NCBI GenBank assembly: GCA_035624215.1
Contig: DASPRY010000053.1
Location: 1 to 64,000 of the forward strand
DNA from: JAFAGX01 sp035624215
GTDB lineage: Bacteria > Acidobacteriota > Terriglobia > Terriglobales > Acidobacteriaceae
Length of the DNA: 64,000 nt
Direction: 5' to 3'
This document shows, piece by piece, positions 18,313-27,171 of this stretch (position 1 is the first letter of the stretch; each line of letters begins with the position of its first letter). The notes beneath the pieces are model-generated. The model did not search any database. It worked only from the letters and a program-made list of their open reading frames with translations, and was not told the origin of the DNA. The translations under genes were made by a program, and so were the position numbers.

Positions 18313-18495
18313 CTAGCGCCTGAGTATCCACATCACCCAGCCGGCCACGAACACGCCGCCCACAAACATGACGAAGCAATACAAGCCATAGCGTATCTGG
18401 TCCCGCGAGGTGTTGCGCTGCGTAATACCAAACACGATCGAGGCGAAGACCGAGAACAGTAGAGCAGCAGAAAAGTGAGAAAGCGCAAGGGTCAC
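18313..18495 (-). CDS. Small two-helix membrane protein
   Basis: 60 residues with two hydrophobic helices around a basic loop (GITQRNTSRDQIRYG). Its ATG overlaps the TGA of the upstream gene by four bases (ATGA), which supports it being translated. No family is recognised; its partner upstream is also a membrane protein. Confidence 0.65.
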   Translation of the reverse strand: MTLALSHFSAALLFSVFASIVFGITQRNTSRDQIRYGLYCFVMFVGGVFVAGWVMWILRR

Positions 18496-18920
18496 GGCTT
18501 TTTTCCAATTGCGATGTGGTAAGCATCAGCTGTGCTGATGAAATTCAACAAGCCAGCGACAATCAGATATTTAGTCCCGTAGTCAGCAGTGGCATGGGAA
18601 ATGATGCCGTGGCCCCAGCCCATCGCCTGGCTCAGAATGTATAGGCCGCCGGCACCGATGTCCCCAACAAATCCCAGAATGTCGAGAATGTCTCCTCCGT
18701 TTGGCTGGTAAACGTGTCCCTGCATCAGCAGGCCGAGCACAAACATGATGACGATAGAAGCCATCAACAGCAATCCTCGAATCCAGCGCCTCTGAATCAA
18801 GTGCCCGGCGCCCGGGATGAGCCAGCCAAGGGCCGGAGCCAAGACAGACATCGTGGTGATCGGTTGAGCCGACTCCTTCGGAGTTACCACTTCGTTCTTG
18901 GTGGTCGTTGGATTCGCCAT
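18492..18920 (-). CDS. Conserved membrane protein with TM2-like motif
   Basis: 142 residues: a polar N-terminus, then four hydrophobic segments. The segment LAPALGWLIPGAGHLIQRRW followed by IRG resembles the pore-like motif of TM2 and related domains (PG.GH.Y.GR...G), but the rest of the protein differs. The start lies directly next to the M24 peptidase stop, so the three minus-strand genes look like one operon. No known function. Confidence 0.7.
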   Translation of the reverse strand: MANPTTTKNEVVTPKESAQPITTMSVLAPALGWLIPGAGHLIQRRWIRGLLLMASIVIMFVLGLLMQGHVYQPNGGDILDILGFVGDIGAGGLYILSQAMGWGHGIISHATADYGTKYLIVAGLLNFISTADAYHIAIGKKP

Positions 18921-20087
18921 TCAGATGATGATGATCTCTCTTTGAATTTTACCCGTTACTTCGGCGGCGTGGGGACGAACCAGCACATCGACTTCGCTGC
19001 GGATGCCAAATTCCGGCAAGTAGATGCCGGGTTCGATGGAGAAACAGGAATTGGGCAGGATGCGGCGCTCGTCATGAATCTCGAGGTCATCTATGTTGGC
19101 GCCGTTGGCGTGGACTTCGGTGCCGATGGAATGCCCGGTGCGATGAATGAAATACATGCCAAAACCGGCCTTTTCGATGTGATCCCGGACGACGCGATCG
19201 ACTTCCCAACCGGCAATCGGCCGGTTGGCGGAAATTGCATCTTGGACTTTCCTAACGCCAGCGTCTCGCGCATCCCGCACGACGGTAAAAATCTGTTTCA
19301 TACGCTCCGAAGGGGCCTTGCCCACCGAGCCCGTCCAGGTGATGTCATAGTAGACGGCGCCTGGCGTATTTTGTTTCGCCCATACATCCAGAAGGACGAA
19401 GTCTCCCTGCCGAATAGGAGCAGAGCGTTCCGCGTGTGGTTCGTAGTGCGGGTTCCCGCTGTTGCCGTTTACGGCGACAATGGGAGGATCGTCAGTCACC
19501 AGGTCCTCGCGCCGGAACGCTTCCATGAACCACTGCTGCATTTCGTATTCGCTGGTGCCGCCATTACGCGCCCTGGTTCCAATTTCCTTGAAGGCTGCGG
19601 CGGTAATTGCGTCAATCTTATCGCGCGCGGCGAAGTGAGTTTTAATTTGGTCGTCCGTCCAGGTGGCTTCAAACTGCGCCACCAGATCGCCTGAACTGAC
19701 GATATTTTTTCCCAAGCTGCGAATCAGTTCCACGGTCCCGCCGTCAACCATCGAAACGTAAAACACCAGATTGTTGGGAGAATACTGCATGGCAATATTG
19801 CGATAGTCAGCCAGCATTCGTTTGATCTGATCGAAAAGTTCCTGCCAGCCGGAGTACTGGAGTTTGTTGCCGGGAAGCGTGTCAAGATGGCCGGACTCGA
19901 TCTTGTGAACCAGCTTCACCGGCTCGCCCTTTGCCGGAATTACGTAATACCAGCGGCGCGTGACCATTAACCCATCCGGCAGACCGAGCACGCGATAAGC
20001 GATGGGATCGCGATGATGGTGATCGTAGAACAGCCAGGCATCGATATTGCGCTCGCGCAGAGCAGACTGAATGGCAGAAAGATTCAT
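18921..20087 (-). CDS. M24 family metallopeptidase (Xaa-Pro aminopeptidase type)
   Basis: 388 residues: an N-terminal creatinase-type domain to about residue 150 and a pita-bread catalytic domain after it. The five metal ligands are present: two Asp in VLLDVWAK and VYYDITWTG, a His in HRTGHSIGTEVH, and two Glu in FSIEPGIY and RSEVDVLV. Enzymes of this type release N-terminal residues before proline with two metal ions. Head of a three-gene minus-strand operon. Confidence 0.9.
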   Translation of the reverse strand: MNLSAIQSALRERNIDAWLFYDHHHRDPIAYRVLGLPDGLMVTRRWYYVIPAKGEPVKLVHKIESGHLDTLPGNKLQYSGWQELFDQIKRMLADYRNIAMQYSPNNLVFYVSMVDGGTVELIRSLGKNIVSSGDLVAQFEATWTDDQIKTHFAARDKIDAITAAAFKEIGTRARNGGTSEYEMQQWFMEAFRREDLVTDDPPIVAVNGNSGNPHYEPHAERSAPIRQGDFVLLDVWAKQNTPGAVYYDITWTGSVGKAPSERMKQIFTVVRDARDAGVRKVQDAISANRPIAGWEVDRVVRDHIEKAGFGMYFIHRTGHSIGTEVHANGANIDDLEIHDERRILPNSCFSIEPGIYLPEFGIRSEVDVLVRPHAAEVTGKIQREIIII

Positions 20088-20140
20088 GGGTCAGTTTCTA
20101 TTCTAAACAAGTGCGAAGATTTGGGCGAATCGGGAGCGGT

Positions 20141-20866
20141 TCACCCCAGGATTCTGCGCCGGTTAGAAAGCGGCAACGTTTCGCACGCGGTGCGCAAGAC
20201 CAGGCGTGGAGCTCGTTGTCGAATAGTCGTCAAGTAAGGAACGGTACGCCGCGCATCCGCCTTGGCAGTTTCCCGCAGCAGCCAGCCCAGACCTTTTTGC
20301 ACCATGTCATCTTGGTCGCGAAGAAGCAATTTGGAAAGACGCTTGATTTGGGGGAAGAACATACGCTTGCGTGTGCCCTGGATGAGCGCTACGCAAGCCG
20401 CACGGCGATGCCAACGGTCCTCCGATTTTGCCCAGCGAAAAACCATGCTAGCTCGGGCAGGTTTGCCCGCAATCATCGGAGCGATCAAATAGTGGACCAG
20501 CGCATCGTGGTCGGCCCAGCTACTGATCCGAGGCAACCAGGATTCGAGCCGGCGAAAAGCAGCGTCATCGAAGCGATCGGTCAGTGTTTCCAGCAGAAGC
20601 ACGGCAAAAACCTTTTCTTCCAGACATCGGCCGGTGAAAAGTTTGTCAGCGACCTGCAGCAGGAAAGACAGCCCCAACTCTCTGAGAATTGTCCGGCGAA
20701 AACGGACTGCGACCTTGCGAAGCTCTCCCGTGTACCAACCTCGGGACCTAATTTCCTCTTTGAAGAACCATTGCACTTCTTCCGCGTGCGGTGCAGAGCC
20801 ACCATCTTTCAGCACGCGTTTTATGTGAGCCGCAATGTAGTTCGGTGTGACCTTGCGCTTAGGCAT
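20141..20866 (-). CDS. AlkD-like DNA alkylation repair protein
   Basis: 241 residues, all helical, with the HEAT-like repeat pattern of the AlkD family (FKEEIRSRGWYTGELRKVA; RWHRRAACVALIQGTRKRMF; DMVQKGLGWLLRETAK). The WLLRE segment and the conserved Trp/Arg/Asp environment match DNA glycosylases that remove bulky or charged alkylated bases. The usual lesion is N3- or N7-alkylpurine. Transcribed after the DUF167 gene. Confidence 0.82.
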   Translation of the reverse strand: MPKRKVTPNYIAAHIKRVLKDGGSAPHAEEVQWFFKEEIRSRGWYTGELRKVAVRFRRTILRELGLSFLLQVADKLFTGRCLEEKVFAVLLLETLTDRFDDAAFRRLESWLPRISSWADHDALVHYLIAPMIAGKPARASMVFRWAKSEDRWHRRAACVALIQGTRKRMFFPQIKRLSKLLLRDQDDMVQKGLGWLLRETAKADARRTVPYLTTIRQRAPRLVLRTACETLPLSNRRRILG

Positions 20867-20884
20867 CTTTAAGTGCTCAGTGGA

Positions 20885-21187
20885 TCAATGACCGGCAGTT
20901 GCACTCGCAAGCTTACTTGCAATTTCGTCTACAGAACGTCCCGCGATGCGAACAACTTTACGGCGGCCGGTTTGGCCGGAGGCTATGGTAATGGAAGAGC
21001 GTGGAAGATCCAAAAGTTCTGCAAGGAATTGGATGCAGGCCTGATTGGCGCGGCCTTCGAGCGGCGGGGCCGTGAGAGAAAGCTCTAGCGCATCCCCAAC
21101 GACGCCCATGACTGCGTTCTTCCTTGCACGGGGCTGCACCTTTACGGCAAAACTCGCACCGGCAGGAGTTTCACGGATCGGGATCAT
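20885..21187 (-). CDS. DUF167/YggU family protein
   Basis: 100 residues with the DUF167 hallmark pattern: VKVQPRARKNAVMGV, LELSLTAPPLEGRANQACIQ and ITIASGQTGRRKVVRI. Function unknown, although the family is nearly universal and often near yggS and yggT, as here (yggS upstream). Confidence 0.9.
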   Translation of the reverse strand: MIPIRETPAGASFAVKVQPRARKNAVMGVVGDALELSLTAPPLEGRANQACIQFLAELLDLPRSSITIASGQTGRRKVVRIAGRSVDEIASKLASATAGH

Positions 21188-21197
21188 GTGAAAAGTC

Positions 21198-21275
21198 AGA
21201 AGTCAGAGGGCAGAATGCAGAATTTGGCGATGCGTGGATCATGCATGCACTTCTGCATTATGCCTTCTTACTTCT
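21198..21275. repeat. Long imperfect inverted repeat (25-bp arms)
   Basis: Arms at 21198-21222 (agaagtcagagggcagaatg... ) and 21251-21275 (ttctgcattatgccttctta...) pair at 22 of 25 positions by my count, with a 28-base loop. It lies between yggS and the DUF167 gene, both on the minus strand, and would give a strong hairpin in their shared transcript, acting as a terminator, processing site or mobile-type repeat. Confidence 0.75.
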
Positions 21276-21279
21276 GCAT

Positions 21280-21984
21280 TTAAGTCCCAGTTCTCTCGCC
21301 AAAAATTGCCGTCCCGAGCCGCACGCAGGTTGAGCCTTCTTCGATGGCGACTTCGAAATCGTGCGACATGCCCATCGACAACACATCCATGCTGATTCCA
21401 GGCCAATGATTGGCGGCGATGTCATCGCGCAAGCGACGAAGCTTTTGAAAGTATGGCCGAGCTTCCTGGGGATCCTCGGTGAACGGGGGGACAGTCATGA
21501 GACCACGAAAATCAAGGTGTCCCAGTTCCACCGCCCCTTGCAGAAGTTTGTCCAGTTCCGGAGAGACAGGAGCGATTCCGCTTTTAGCAGCTTCGCCACC
21601 TACGTTGATCTCAATGAGAACAGAAAGTTTCTTGCCGACCTGTTGCGCGGCTGTGTTGAGCTTCTGCGCCAGCCGGAGAGAGTCCACCGAATCTACGGCA
21701 TCAAACAACTCCGCCGCTTTGAGGGCCTTATTGGTCTGCAGATGGCCGATCATGTGCCACCGCGTGCCCTCCAGATCCCCCAGAAATTCGCTTTTACCCG
21801 CGAACTCCTGGACACGATTTTCGCCGAACAGCCGGAGACCAGCTGCGTAAGCTTCGCGAATCCGTTCCGGTGGGAAAGTTTTAGTTACTGCCATTAAGGC
21901 AATTTGGTTCGGATCACCCCGGACGCCACGGGCGGCAGCGGCGATTCGTTCTCGGAGTTGAACAATATTTTCGGGGATGCCCAT
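21280..21984 (-). CDS. PLP homeostasis protein, YggS family
   Basis: 234 residues, the one-domain alanine-racemase-like TIM barrel. The PLP lysine is in LMAVTKTFP, followed by LFGENRVQE, WHMIGHLQTNK and a C-terminal LSMGMSHDFEVAIEEG phosphate-binding segment. It binds pyridoxal 5'-phosphate without a clear enzyme activity and keeps B6 vitamer and amino-acid pools balanced. Confidence 0.94.
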   Translation of the reverse strand: MGIPENIVQLRERIAAAARGVRGDPNQIALMAVTKTFPPERIREAYAAGLRLFGENRVQEFAGKSEFLGDLEGTRWHMIGHLQTNKALKAAELFDAVDSVDSLRLAQKLNTAAQQVGKKLSVLIEINVGGEAAKSGIAPVSPELDKLLQGAVELGHLDFRGLMTVPPFTEDPQEARPYFQKLRRLRDDIAANHWPGISMDVLSMGMSHDFEVAIEEGSTCVRLGTAIFGERTGT

Positions 21985-22006
21985 CCAAAGAGCATTAAAT
22001 CAAATT

Positions 22007-22042
22007 CAGAGATCCCGCGCTGCCGCTCGGGATGACGGCACG
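22007..22042. repeat. Half copy of a TGTCAT...ATGACA intergenic element
   Basis: The stretch cagagatcccgcgctgccgc followed by tcgggatgacggca is the right half of a widespread bacterial intergenic repeat whose typical end reads agatccctcgct..gctcgggatgaca. It lies between the OPT transporter gene and yggS. A fuller copy is at 32911-32997. Confidence 0.5.
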
Positions 22043-22075
22043 CGCCTGCCGCTATCCTTACGCCGCGCAAACGCG

Positions 22076-24124
22076 TCACATAATCGCGGTTGGTGGAGCC
22101 GGCTCATCCGGACTGCCGGCATTCGACAATGGCACCTTCATCATCACGAAAATAAGTACGGCCATGCCAATTAAGCCGGAAAACCAGGCATCACCCATGT
22201 CGATGTGCCAAAGCTGGTGATTCGATCCCACAATAGCGGCAATCACAAGGCCGCATAAGGCCTCACCGGCAATCAAGCCCGAAGCGGTCAACACGCCGGC
22301 ATTGTCTACGCGAGCTTTCTGCGCGTCGTTGTAGCCGCGGCGGTCGCGTAATTTGTCGGTGAACCAACGGATCACTCCACCCAGGAAGATAGCGAAGGTT
22401 GTTTCGAGCGGCAGATACATGCCCACAGAGAACAGCATGGGGCTTTTCACTTCTACCAGAATCATGGAGAATCCCAGCAGTATTCCTACTACCACCAGCG
22501 GCCACGCCATATTGCCGCCGACGATACCCTGTGCCAGCATTGCCATCAGCCCGGCTTGGGGCGCGGGCAGGGCAGCGCTGCCGAAGTGGTATGCCTTGTC
22601 TAGAATCATAAGCGGAAAGAACAAGACGAGCGAGGCAACCATGGTGCCAAAGATATCGCCAACCTCCATCTTGGAGGGCGTGCCGCCCAGAATGTAACCC
22701 GCCTTCAGATCCTGCAACATCTCACCTGCGACTGCCGAGGAAACGCAGACTACGGCGGCGACTCCCAGCACTGCTGCTACACCACCGACTCCGGAGACGC
22801 CTAACGCCACCATCAGCAGTGCTGCTACAAGCAGGGTACACAGCGTCAGACCGGAAACAGGGTTGTTAGACGAACCGATCATGCCAACCAGGTTTCCTGA
22901 GACGGCAGCAAAAAAGAATCCGAGAACGACCATCACGGCCGCGGCCACCATGGCCCCGGCGATGACTTTGTTCGAGGTTAAATTATGCGCACCCGCGATG
23001 AAGAAGTAATAGAGGCCGATCATGGCGAGGAACACAACACCGATTCCGAGAAAGACGACCTTCGAGCTGAGATCGCGGTCGGTGCGGTCGGTGGCCTGGT
23101 GCGCCTCCGCAGATTTCTTAAGATCAGAAACCGCGCGCTTCATTCCTGCGAGCAGTTGAGCTCGCATGCGGAACAAGGTGAAACCTGCGCCCACCAGCAT
23201 GCCACCGACAGCGATCGGGCGAACGATGGAAAACCACACGCTAAATGCTACGCCGCTCCAGTAAGCCGCTGAGTCCGTACCGGGGGCCCGAGCCGGAAGA
23301 TTTGGGCCAAGAAAATAGATGAGAAGGGGAACCAGCAAGCCCCAGGCGAGCACGCCGCCGGCGAAGTTCAGCGATGCCAGTCGCGGCCCGATGATGTAAC
23401 CGACGCCGAGATATGCAGGGCTGACTGCCGGCGAGGTAAATGTGCTCATTCCGCCGGTCGCTAAGATCGGCGAGCTTGTGCTACGCCCCAGGCGCAAGCC
23501 AGTAGGCATTTTCGGAATGTTGACCACCAGATTTCTGGTGTACCAGAACACATTGATCTGGGAGAGGAAGTACATGAGGGCGCCAAAACCCATATTGGCA
23601 AAAAGAATCTTGGCAGCTTTCGAACCTTGCTGGCCGGCTTTGTGAATTTCCGAAGCAGCTACCGATTCGGGAAAGGGAAGCTCCGGGTCCTCGACCATGA
23701 CCCGTCGCAGCAAGGTGACGAATAGAATGCCCAGCAGGCCACCGATCGCCATGAGGGCAACCGACTGCCAGTATCTTCCCATTCCGAGACTCGGCCATAA
23801 TCCTGCGAGCACGAATGCGGGAATAGTGAAGACCGCGCCAGCCGCGACCGATTCCCCAATCGCGCCGACCGTACGGGCGATGTTTTCTTCCAGGAGCGAT
23901 CCTTTCATCAGCCGCAGGACTGACATGCCAATAACTGCGGCGGGATAGGTCGCGGCGATCGTCATTCCAGCTTTCAAGCCGAGATACGCATTGGCGGCGC
24001 CGAGGATGCCGGTCATCATCATTCCGAGGAAAACCGCACGGAAGGTGAACTCCCGCATCTCCATGTGTTGAGGAACGTAAGGTTGATATTTTCTTGGAGC
24101 TGGGGAGATGGTTTGAGTGCTCAT
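22076..24124 (-). CDS. OPT family oligopeptide/metal-chelate transporter
   Basis: 682 residues and about 15-16 hydrophobic segments. The N-terminus carries QPYVPQHMEMREFTFRAVFLG, then GMMMTGILGAANAYLGLKAGMTIAATYPAAV, the OPT family signature. Bacterial OPT members import peptides or metal-siderophore complexes with protons. No accessory gene is nearby, so the substrate is unknown. Divergent from comF; the 333-base region between the two should hold both promoters. Confidence 0.92.
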   Translation of the reverse strand: MSTQTISPAPRKYQPYVPQHMEMREFTFRAVFLGMMMTGILGAANAYLGLKAGMTIAATYPAAVIGMSVLRLMKGSLLEENIARTVGAIGESVAAGAVFTIPAFVLAGLWPSLGMGRYWQSVALMAIGGLLGILFVTLLRRVMVEDPELPFPESVAASEIHKAGQQGSKAAKILFANMGFGALMYFLSQINVFWYTRNLVVNIPKMPTGLRLGRSTSSPILATGGMSTFTSPAVSPAYLGVGYIIGPRLASLNFAGGVLAWGLLVPLLIYFLGPNLPARAPGTDSAAYWSGVAFSVWFSIVRPIAVGGMLVGAGFTLFRMRAQLLAGMKRAVSDLKKSAEAHQATDRTDRDLSSKVVFLGIGVVFLAMIGLYYFFIAGAHNLTSNKVIAGAMVAAAVMVVLGFFFAAVSGNLVGMIGSSNNPVSGLTLCTLLVAALLMVALGVSGVGGVAAVLGVAAVVCVSSAVAGEMLQDLKAGYILGGTPSKMEVGDIFGTMVASLVLFFPLMILDKAYHFGSAALPAPQAGLMAMLAQGIVGGNMAWPLVVVGILLGFSMILVEVKSPMLFSVGMYLPLETTFAIFLGGVIRWFTDKLRDRRGYNDAQKARVDNAGVLTASGLIAGEALCGLVIAAIVGSNHQLWHIDMGDAWFSGLIGMAVLIFVMMKVPLSNAGSPDEPAPPTAIM

Positions 24125-24457
24125 GAGTGAAACCTCGCCGAACCCGACCTGCTAACTCTAAAAATCATGCGACGGCGCACGTTAGCACGCGTCGAGCCTG
24201 CTTTACAAGTGCAGCGGAGGTGGGGAGCAATCCGGTTCTTACTCATTGGGTCGGAAATCCGGACGTGTTGTATCAAAGGTACTTACTTTCGATACGGCTG
24301 GAGCAATTGCGTGCTGAATCCAGCGCCGCTATACTTAATCTGATTCGTCCAGCGTCAAGTTTCAGCCTGAGGTGGACGAGGGAGGGTCGTCTTCAGCAGT
24401 AGCAGCAATATCTCCAGTCGTCCGACCGAGAGCCTGGCAAAAGTTGGGGAAGGTTCG
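24125..24457. other. Divergent intergenic region, OPT gene/comF
   Basis: About 330 bases without a gene I believe in. It holds the comF promoter given below. The open frame 24127-24402 has no coding character and no ribosome-binding site. Nothing else is visible. Confidence 0.5.
24307..24335 (+). promoter_or_regulatory. Candidate sigma-70 promoter for comF
   Basis: TTGCGT (24307-24312), a 17-base spacer, then TATACT (24330-24335). Both boxes are close to consensus with ideal spacing. The comF ATG lies about 120 bases downstream, so the 5' leader would be about 115 bases. Confidence 0.5.
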
Positions 24458-25309
24458 ATGCTTTCTTTTGTGCTCTCGGGAATTCGCGGCGCGGCCACGG
24501 CCCTGTTTGTCACGATATTTCCTTCCGATTGTCGTCTTTGCGGGAACCCGCTCCTGAACATTTCTCGCTTGCCGGTATGTGATGAATGTCTATCCGCTAT
24601 GCAGCCCATCTGCGGCGGCCTTTGCAGCATTTGCGGCGAGCGCCTGGCAGGACTTCATGCAATTTCCGAGAATCAGGGCGGAATTCGTTGCGAGTTGTGC
24701 CGGCGAGCCGAGCCGCCATACGTTAAAGCTGCCGCTTACGGAAGCTACGCGGGTGGATTACGGGAATTGATCCACCTGCTCAAGTATGATCAGGTCCGGC
24801 CGGCAGCCAGTGTTTTGGGACGGATGTTGGCCGAAGCCATTGCGGACTTGGCGCCATTATTTGGGGATGATCAGGCGATACTCGTGCCTGTGCCCTTGCA
24901 TGCCAGGAAATTACGGCAACGATGGTTCAATCAATCAGAGCTGATTGCGCGTGTGGCTGTAAGAATCGTCTCCTCGGAAATGCCATTGCACCTTAAGCCG
25001 GGCGTACTTGAGCGCTGTCGCGAGACGCAATCGCAGATTGGCTTGTCGCGTCACCAACGGCGAGAGAACATGCGTGGAGCCTTTGCCGTGACTGGATGTG
25101 ACCAAATCGCCCGGCGCACGGTCTTGCTCGTGGACGATGTGTTTACCACCGGCACGACCGTTTCCGAATGTGCGCGCGTGCTACGCCGCGCGGGGGCATC
25201 CAAGGTATTTGTAGCGACCGTAGCCCGCACGTTGAAGGCAGAGGCCCAGCATGCGATGCCGGCAGCGGAGATGCAGGAAATGACTATGGCCACTGCTGCT
25301 GCGGGTTAG
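24458..25309 (+). CDS. comF: ComF family phosphoribosyltransferase-like protein
   Basis: 283 residues. The N-terminal zinc ribbon has CRLCGNPLL, CDEC, CSICGE and CELCRR; the C-terminal phosphoribosyltransferase domain has the PRPP loop VLLVDDVFTTGTTVSEC. ComF proteins help bring DNA into the cytoplasm during natural competence in Bacillus and Haemophilus, but they occur in species not known to be competent. No other competence gene lies in this window. Confidence 0.9.
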   Translation: MLSFVLSGIRGAATALFVTIFPSDCRLCGNPLLNISRLPVCDECLSAMQPICGGLCSICGERLAGLHAISENQGGIRCELCRRAEPPYVKAAAYGSYAGGLRELIHLLKYDQVRPAASVLGRMLAEAIADLAPLFGDDQAILVPVPLHARKLRQRWFNQSELIARVAVRIVSSEMPLHLKPGVLERCRETQSQIGLSRHQRRENMRGAFAVTGCDQIARRTVLLVDDVFTTGTTVSECARVLRRAGASKVFVATVARTLKAEAQHAMPAAEMQEMTMATAAAG

Positions 25310-25347
25310 CAAGCTGTGGACGGATCCTGGTCAAGCATTAGAGATAT

Positions 25348-25950
25348 ATGTCGGGCAAGTGGCACAATTCGCCGAATCTGAACCGCACTCATAATGTAGG
25401 TGCGGTTGCCGGGGTGCGTCTGGATTCTGACGGCCATGTGTTGCATGCGCCCGTGCTGGTACTTAATGCTTCCTACGAACCGATTAATGTTTGCGCTGCG
25501 CGCCGCGCAATTGTCCTGGTACTAAAGGGTGTGGCGATGACCGAGGAAGAGAACGGTCACTTCCTGCACGCAGCCCGACTTGCCATGCGGCTGCCTTCGG
25601 TCATCCGGCTGCTGGAGTATCGACGCATTCCTCATCAGACGCGCGCACTGTCGCGTAAGAACATCCTGCTGCGAGATCGCAACACCTGCCAATATTGCGG
25701 TGAGGTGTTGGCCTCAAGCGAGCTCACGCTCGATCACGTGACCCCGCGCTCGCGTGGCGGGGCTTCTGCCTGGGAGAATCTGGTAGCCTGCTGCCATTCC
25801 TGCAATCGCCGCAAGGGGAATCAGCTCCCCGCGGAGGCCGGCATGAAGTTGTTCCGCGAACCTCGCGCCTTCAATCTGCACACCAGCCGCCATATCATGC
25901 GTCTCATGGGGCGCTCGGATGACAAGTGGCGGAAGTATCTTTTCTACTGA
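25348..25950 (+). CDS. HNH endonuclease domain protein
   Basis: 200 residues. A C-terminal HNH module has two Cys pairs (CQYCGE and CCHSCNRRKGN) around LDHVTPRSRGG and ASAWENLV, the metal-binding histidine motif. The N-terminal part (VLVLNASYEPINVCAARRAI) is the usual partner region of standalone bacterial HNH proteins, seen very widely in acidobacteria, actinobacteria and cyanobacteria. Cleavage target unknown. It may be co-transcribed with comF. Confidence 0.88.
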   Translation: MSGKWHNSPNLNRTHNVGAVAGVRLDSDGHVLHAPVLVLNASYEPINVCAARRAIVLVLKGVAMTEEENGHFLHAARLAMRLPSVIRLLEYRRIPHQTRALSRKNILLRDRNTCQYCGEVLASSELTLDHVTPRSRGGASAWENLVACCHSCNRRKGNQLPAEAGMKLFREPRAFNLHTSRHIMRLMGRSDDKWRKYLFY

Positions 25951-26163
25951 GCAGTCAGTATTCAGTCTTCAGTAAGAAAAAGCGTATCTGACCTCATGGA
26001 AATCCAAGGCCTAAGGCTCGTTAAGCCTAATCGCGATCGATCGTCGATTGCTGCGCTCGGTCGCCCGCGTAGGCCAACGCCCACACGTCCGGCTATAGGT
26101 TAACAACAGACCACCTTCACCCAGCTTCGAACTGCGGCTTTGATGGCTGGTATCTGCTGACCG
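25951..26163. other. Intergenic region with a short word repeat
   Basis: Between two convergent genes. Bases 25951-25975 (gcagtcagtattcagtcttcag) are another example of the intergenic word repeats. The rest shows nothing I can name. Confidence 0.4.
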
Positions 26164-27006
26164 CTATGGCGGCGACTGCGGCTTCTCGGGTTGATCGCCG
26201 GCTTTGGGAAGCTCCTTGCCTTGGTAGGTGATCTTAACGTTCGACCCGAACCGCTTGTAGTTCGTGTACTTCACAACCTCTCGAATTTTGACATCCTGGT
26301 TTACGAAATGGAGGGTGTCATCAGCTCGCGTGTAGGTCGGAAACCAGTACTTGCCATCCACCTGTTCCCGCCAGGTGGTGAACTTGGGAAATAAATTTTC
26401 GTCGCCACGGCCCTTTTTGTTCGCCCGTTTTTCGGGAACCATCTGGCCGTAAGTCTTTACGATCTGGAAATCGTGGTCGTCGACCCAGATGCGTCCCTGA
26501 AAGTAGCGCTTGTTTTTCTCAATCTGCTTGGGAGCGATATCGAAGACGTAGCAGTGCAGTTCGTCTTCCTGCTGTTGCCCGGCGTACAACACGTTGTATT
26601 GGCTGATCTCATCACTGGTGAGCACCATGGGAAAGCCGTTTTCAAGGTCATCATAGTCTTCGCGAGTCATGCCAATGCGGGTGAGAGTGGGCAAAGGGGC
26701 AAAGACCACGTTCTTTACCCGGCGGCCTTGATCATCAAAGCTGACGTCGAAAACCTCCTGAAATTCACCGTCGACTGTGTCACCGTCCAGAGTTTGCATC
26801 TTGGCGGATTCCCGATAGCCGTATTGGTCGTAAGCCTCTTTGAACTCCTTTTCCTTGGCAGCAAAGCGCTGGATAATCTCCTCAGGAGTGATGCCCTTCG
26901 GTTGGGACGCGTCCAGAGGGCCTTCATCGGCGCTGGCGCGAGGCGGAGTCAGGCCACACAACGCGAAAACTGCTGCCAGCAACAGTACCGGGCAGAAATA
27001 CTTCAT
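26164..27006 (-). CDS. Exported protein of LolA-like/outer-membrane-lipoprotein-sorting type
   Basis: 280 residues with a signal peptide (MKYFCPVLLLAAVFALCG) and a mature region of beta-strand-rich, charged sequence. Patterns such as FQGRIWVDDHDFQIVKTYGQ and KYWFPTYTRADDTLHF match LolA/LolB-fold proteins that are common in acidobacteria. Binding of lipid or lipoprotein is plausible but unproven. The C-terminus is proline-rich. Confidence 0.7.
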   Translation of the reverse strand: MKYFCPVLLLAAVFALCGLTPPRASADEGPLDASQPKGITPEEIIQRFAAKEKEFKEAYDQYGYRESAKMQTLDGDTVDGEFQEVFDVSFDDQGRRVKNVVFAPLPTLTRIGMTREDYDDLENGFPMVLTSDEISQYNVLYAGQQQEDELHCYVFDIAPKQIEKNKRYFQGRIWVDDHDFQIVKTYGQMVPEKRANKKGRGDENLFPKFTTWREQVDGKYWFPTYTRADDTLHFVNQDVKIREVVKYTNYKRFGSNVKITYQGKELPKAGDQPEKPQSPP

Positions 27007-27171
27007 ACCAGTAGTCTAACGGAATCAGGGCTTTGAAGGTTGCCCAACTTTCGTCCTCAGAAGGTTAGAATGCCAAGTAGCCCGACTGGTTGCCGGCAGG
27101 TAGGACCGCGCCTAAAGATTGGCAACCGGGATGTTTTGACCCGGACAACGTTGTAAGATGGCAGTTCGTCC

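Noticed and set aside
18714..19694. Plus-strand frame opposite the M24 peptidase
   Set aside because: It shadows a conserved gene and shows no motif.
24127..24402. Open frame of about 91 residues between the OPT gene and comF
   Set aside because: No ribosome-binding site, uneven composition and overlap with the comF promoter; it looks like chance.
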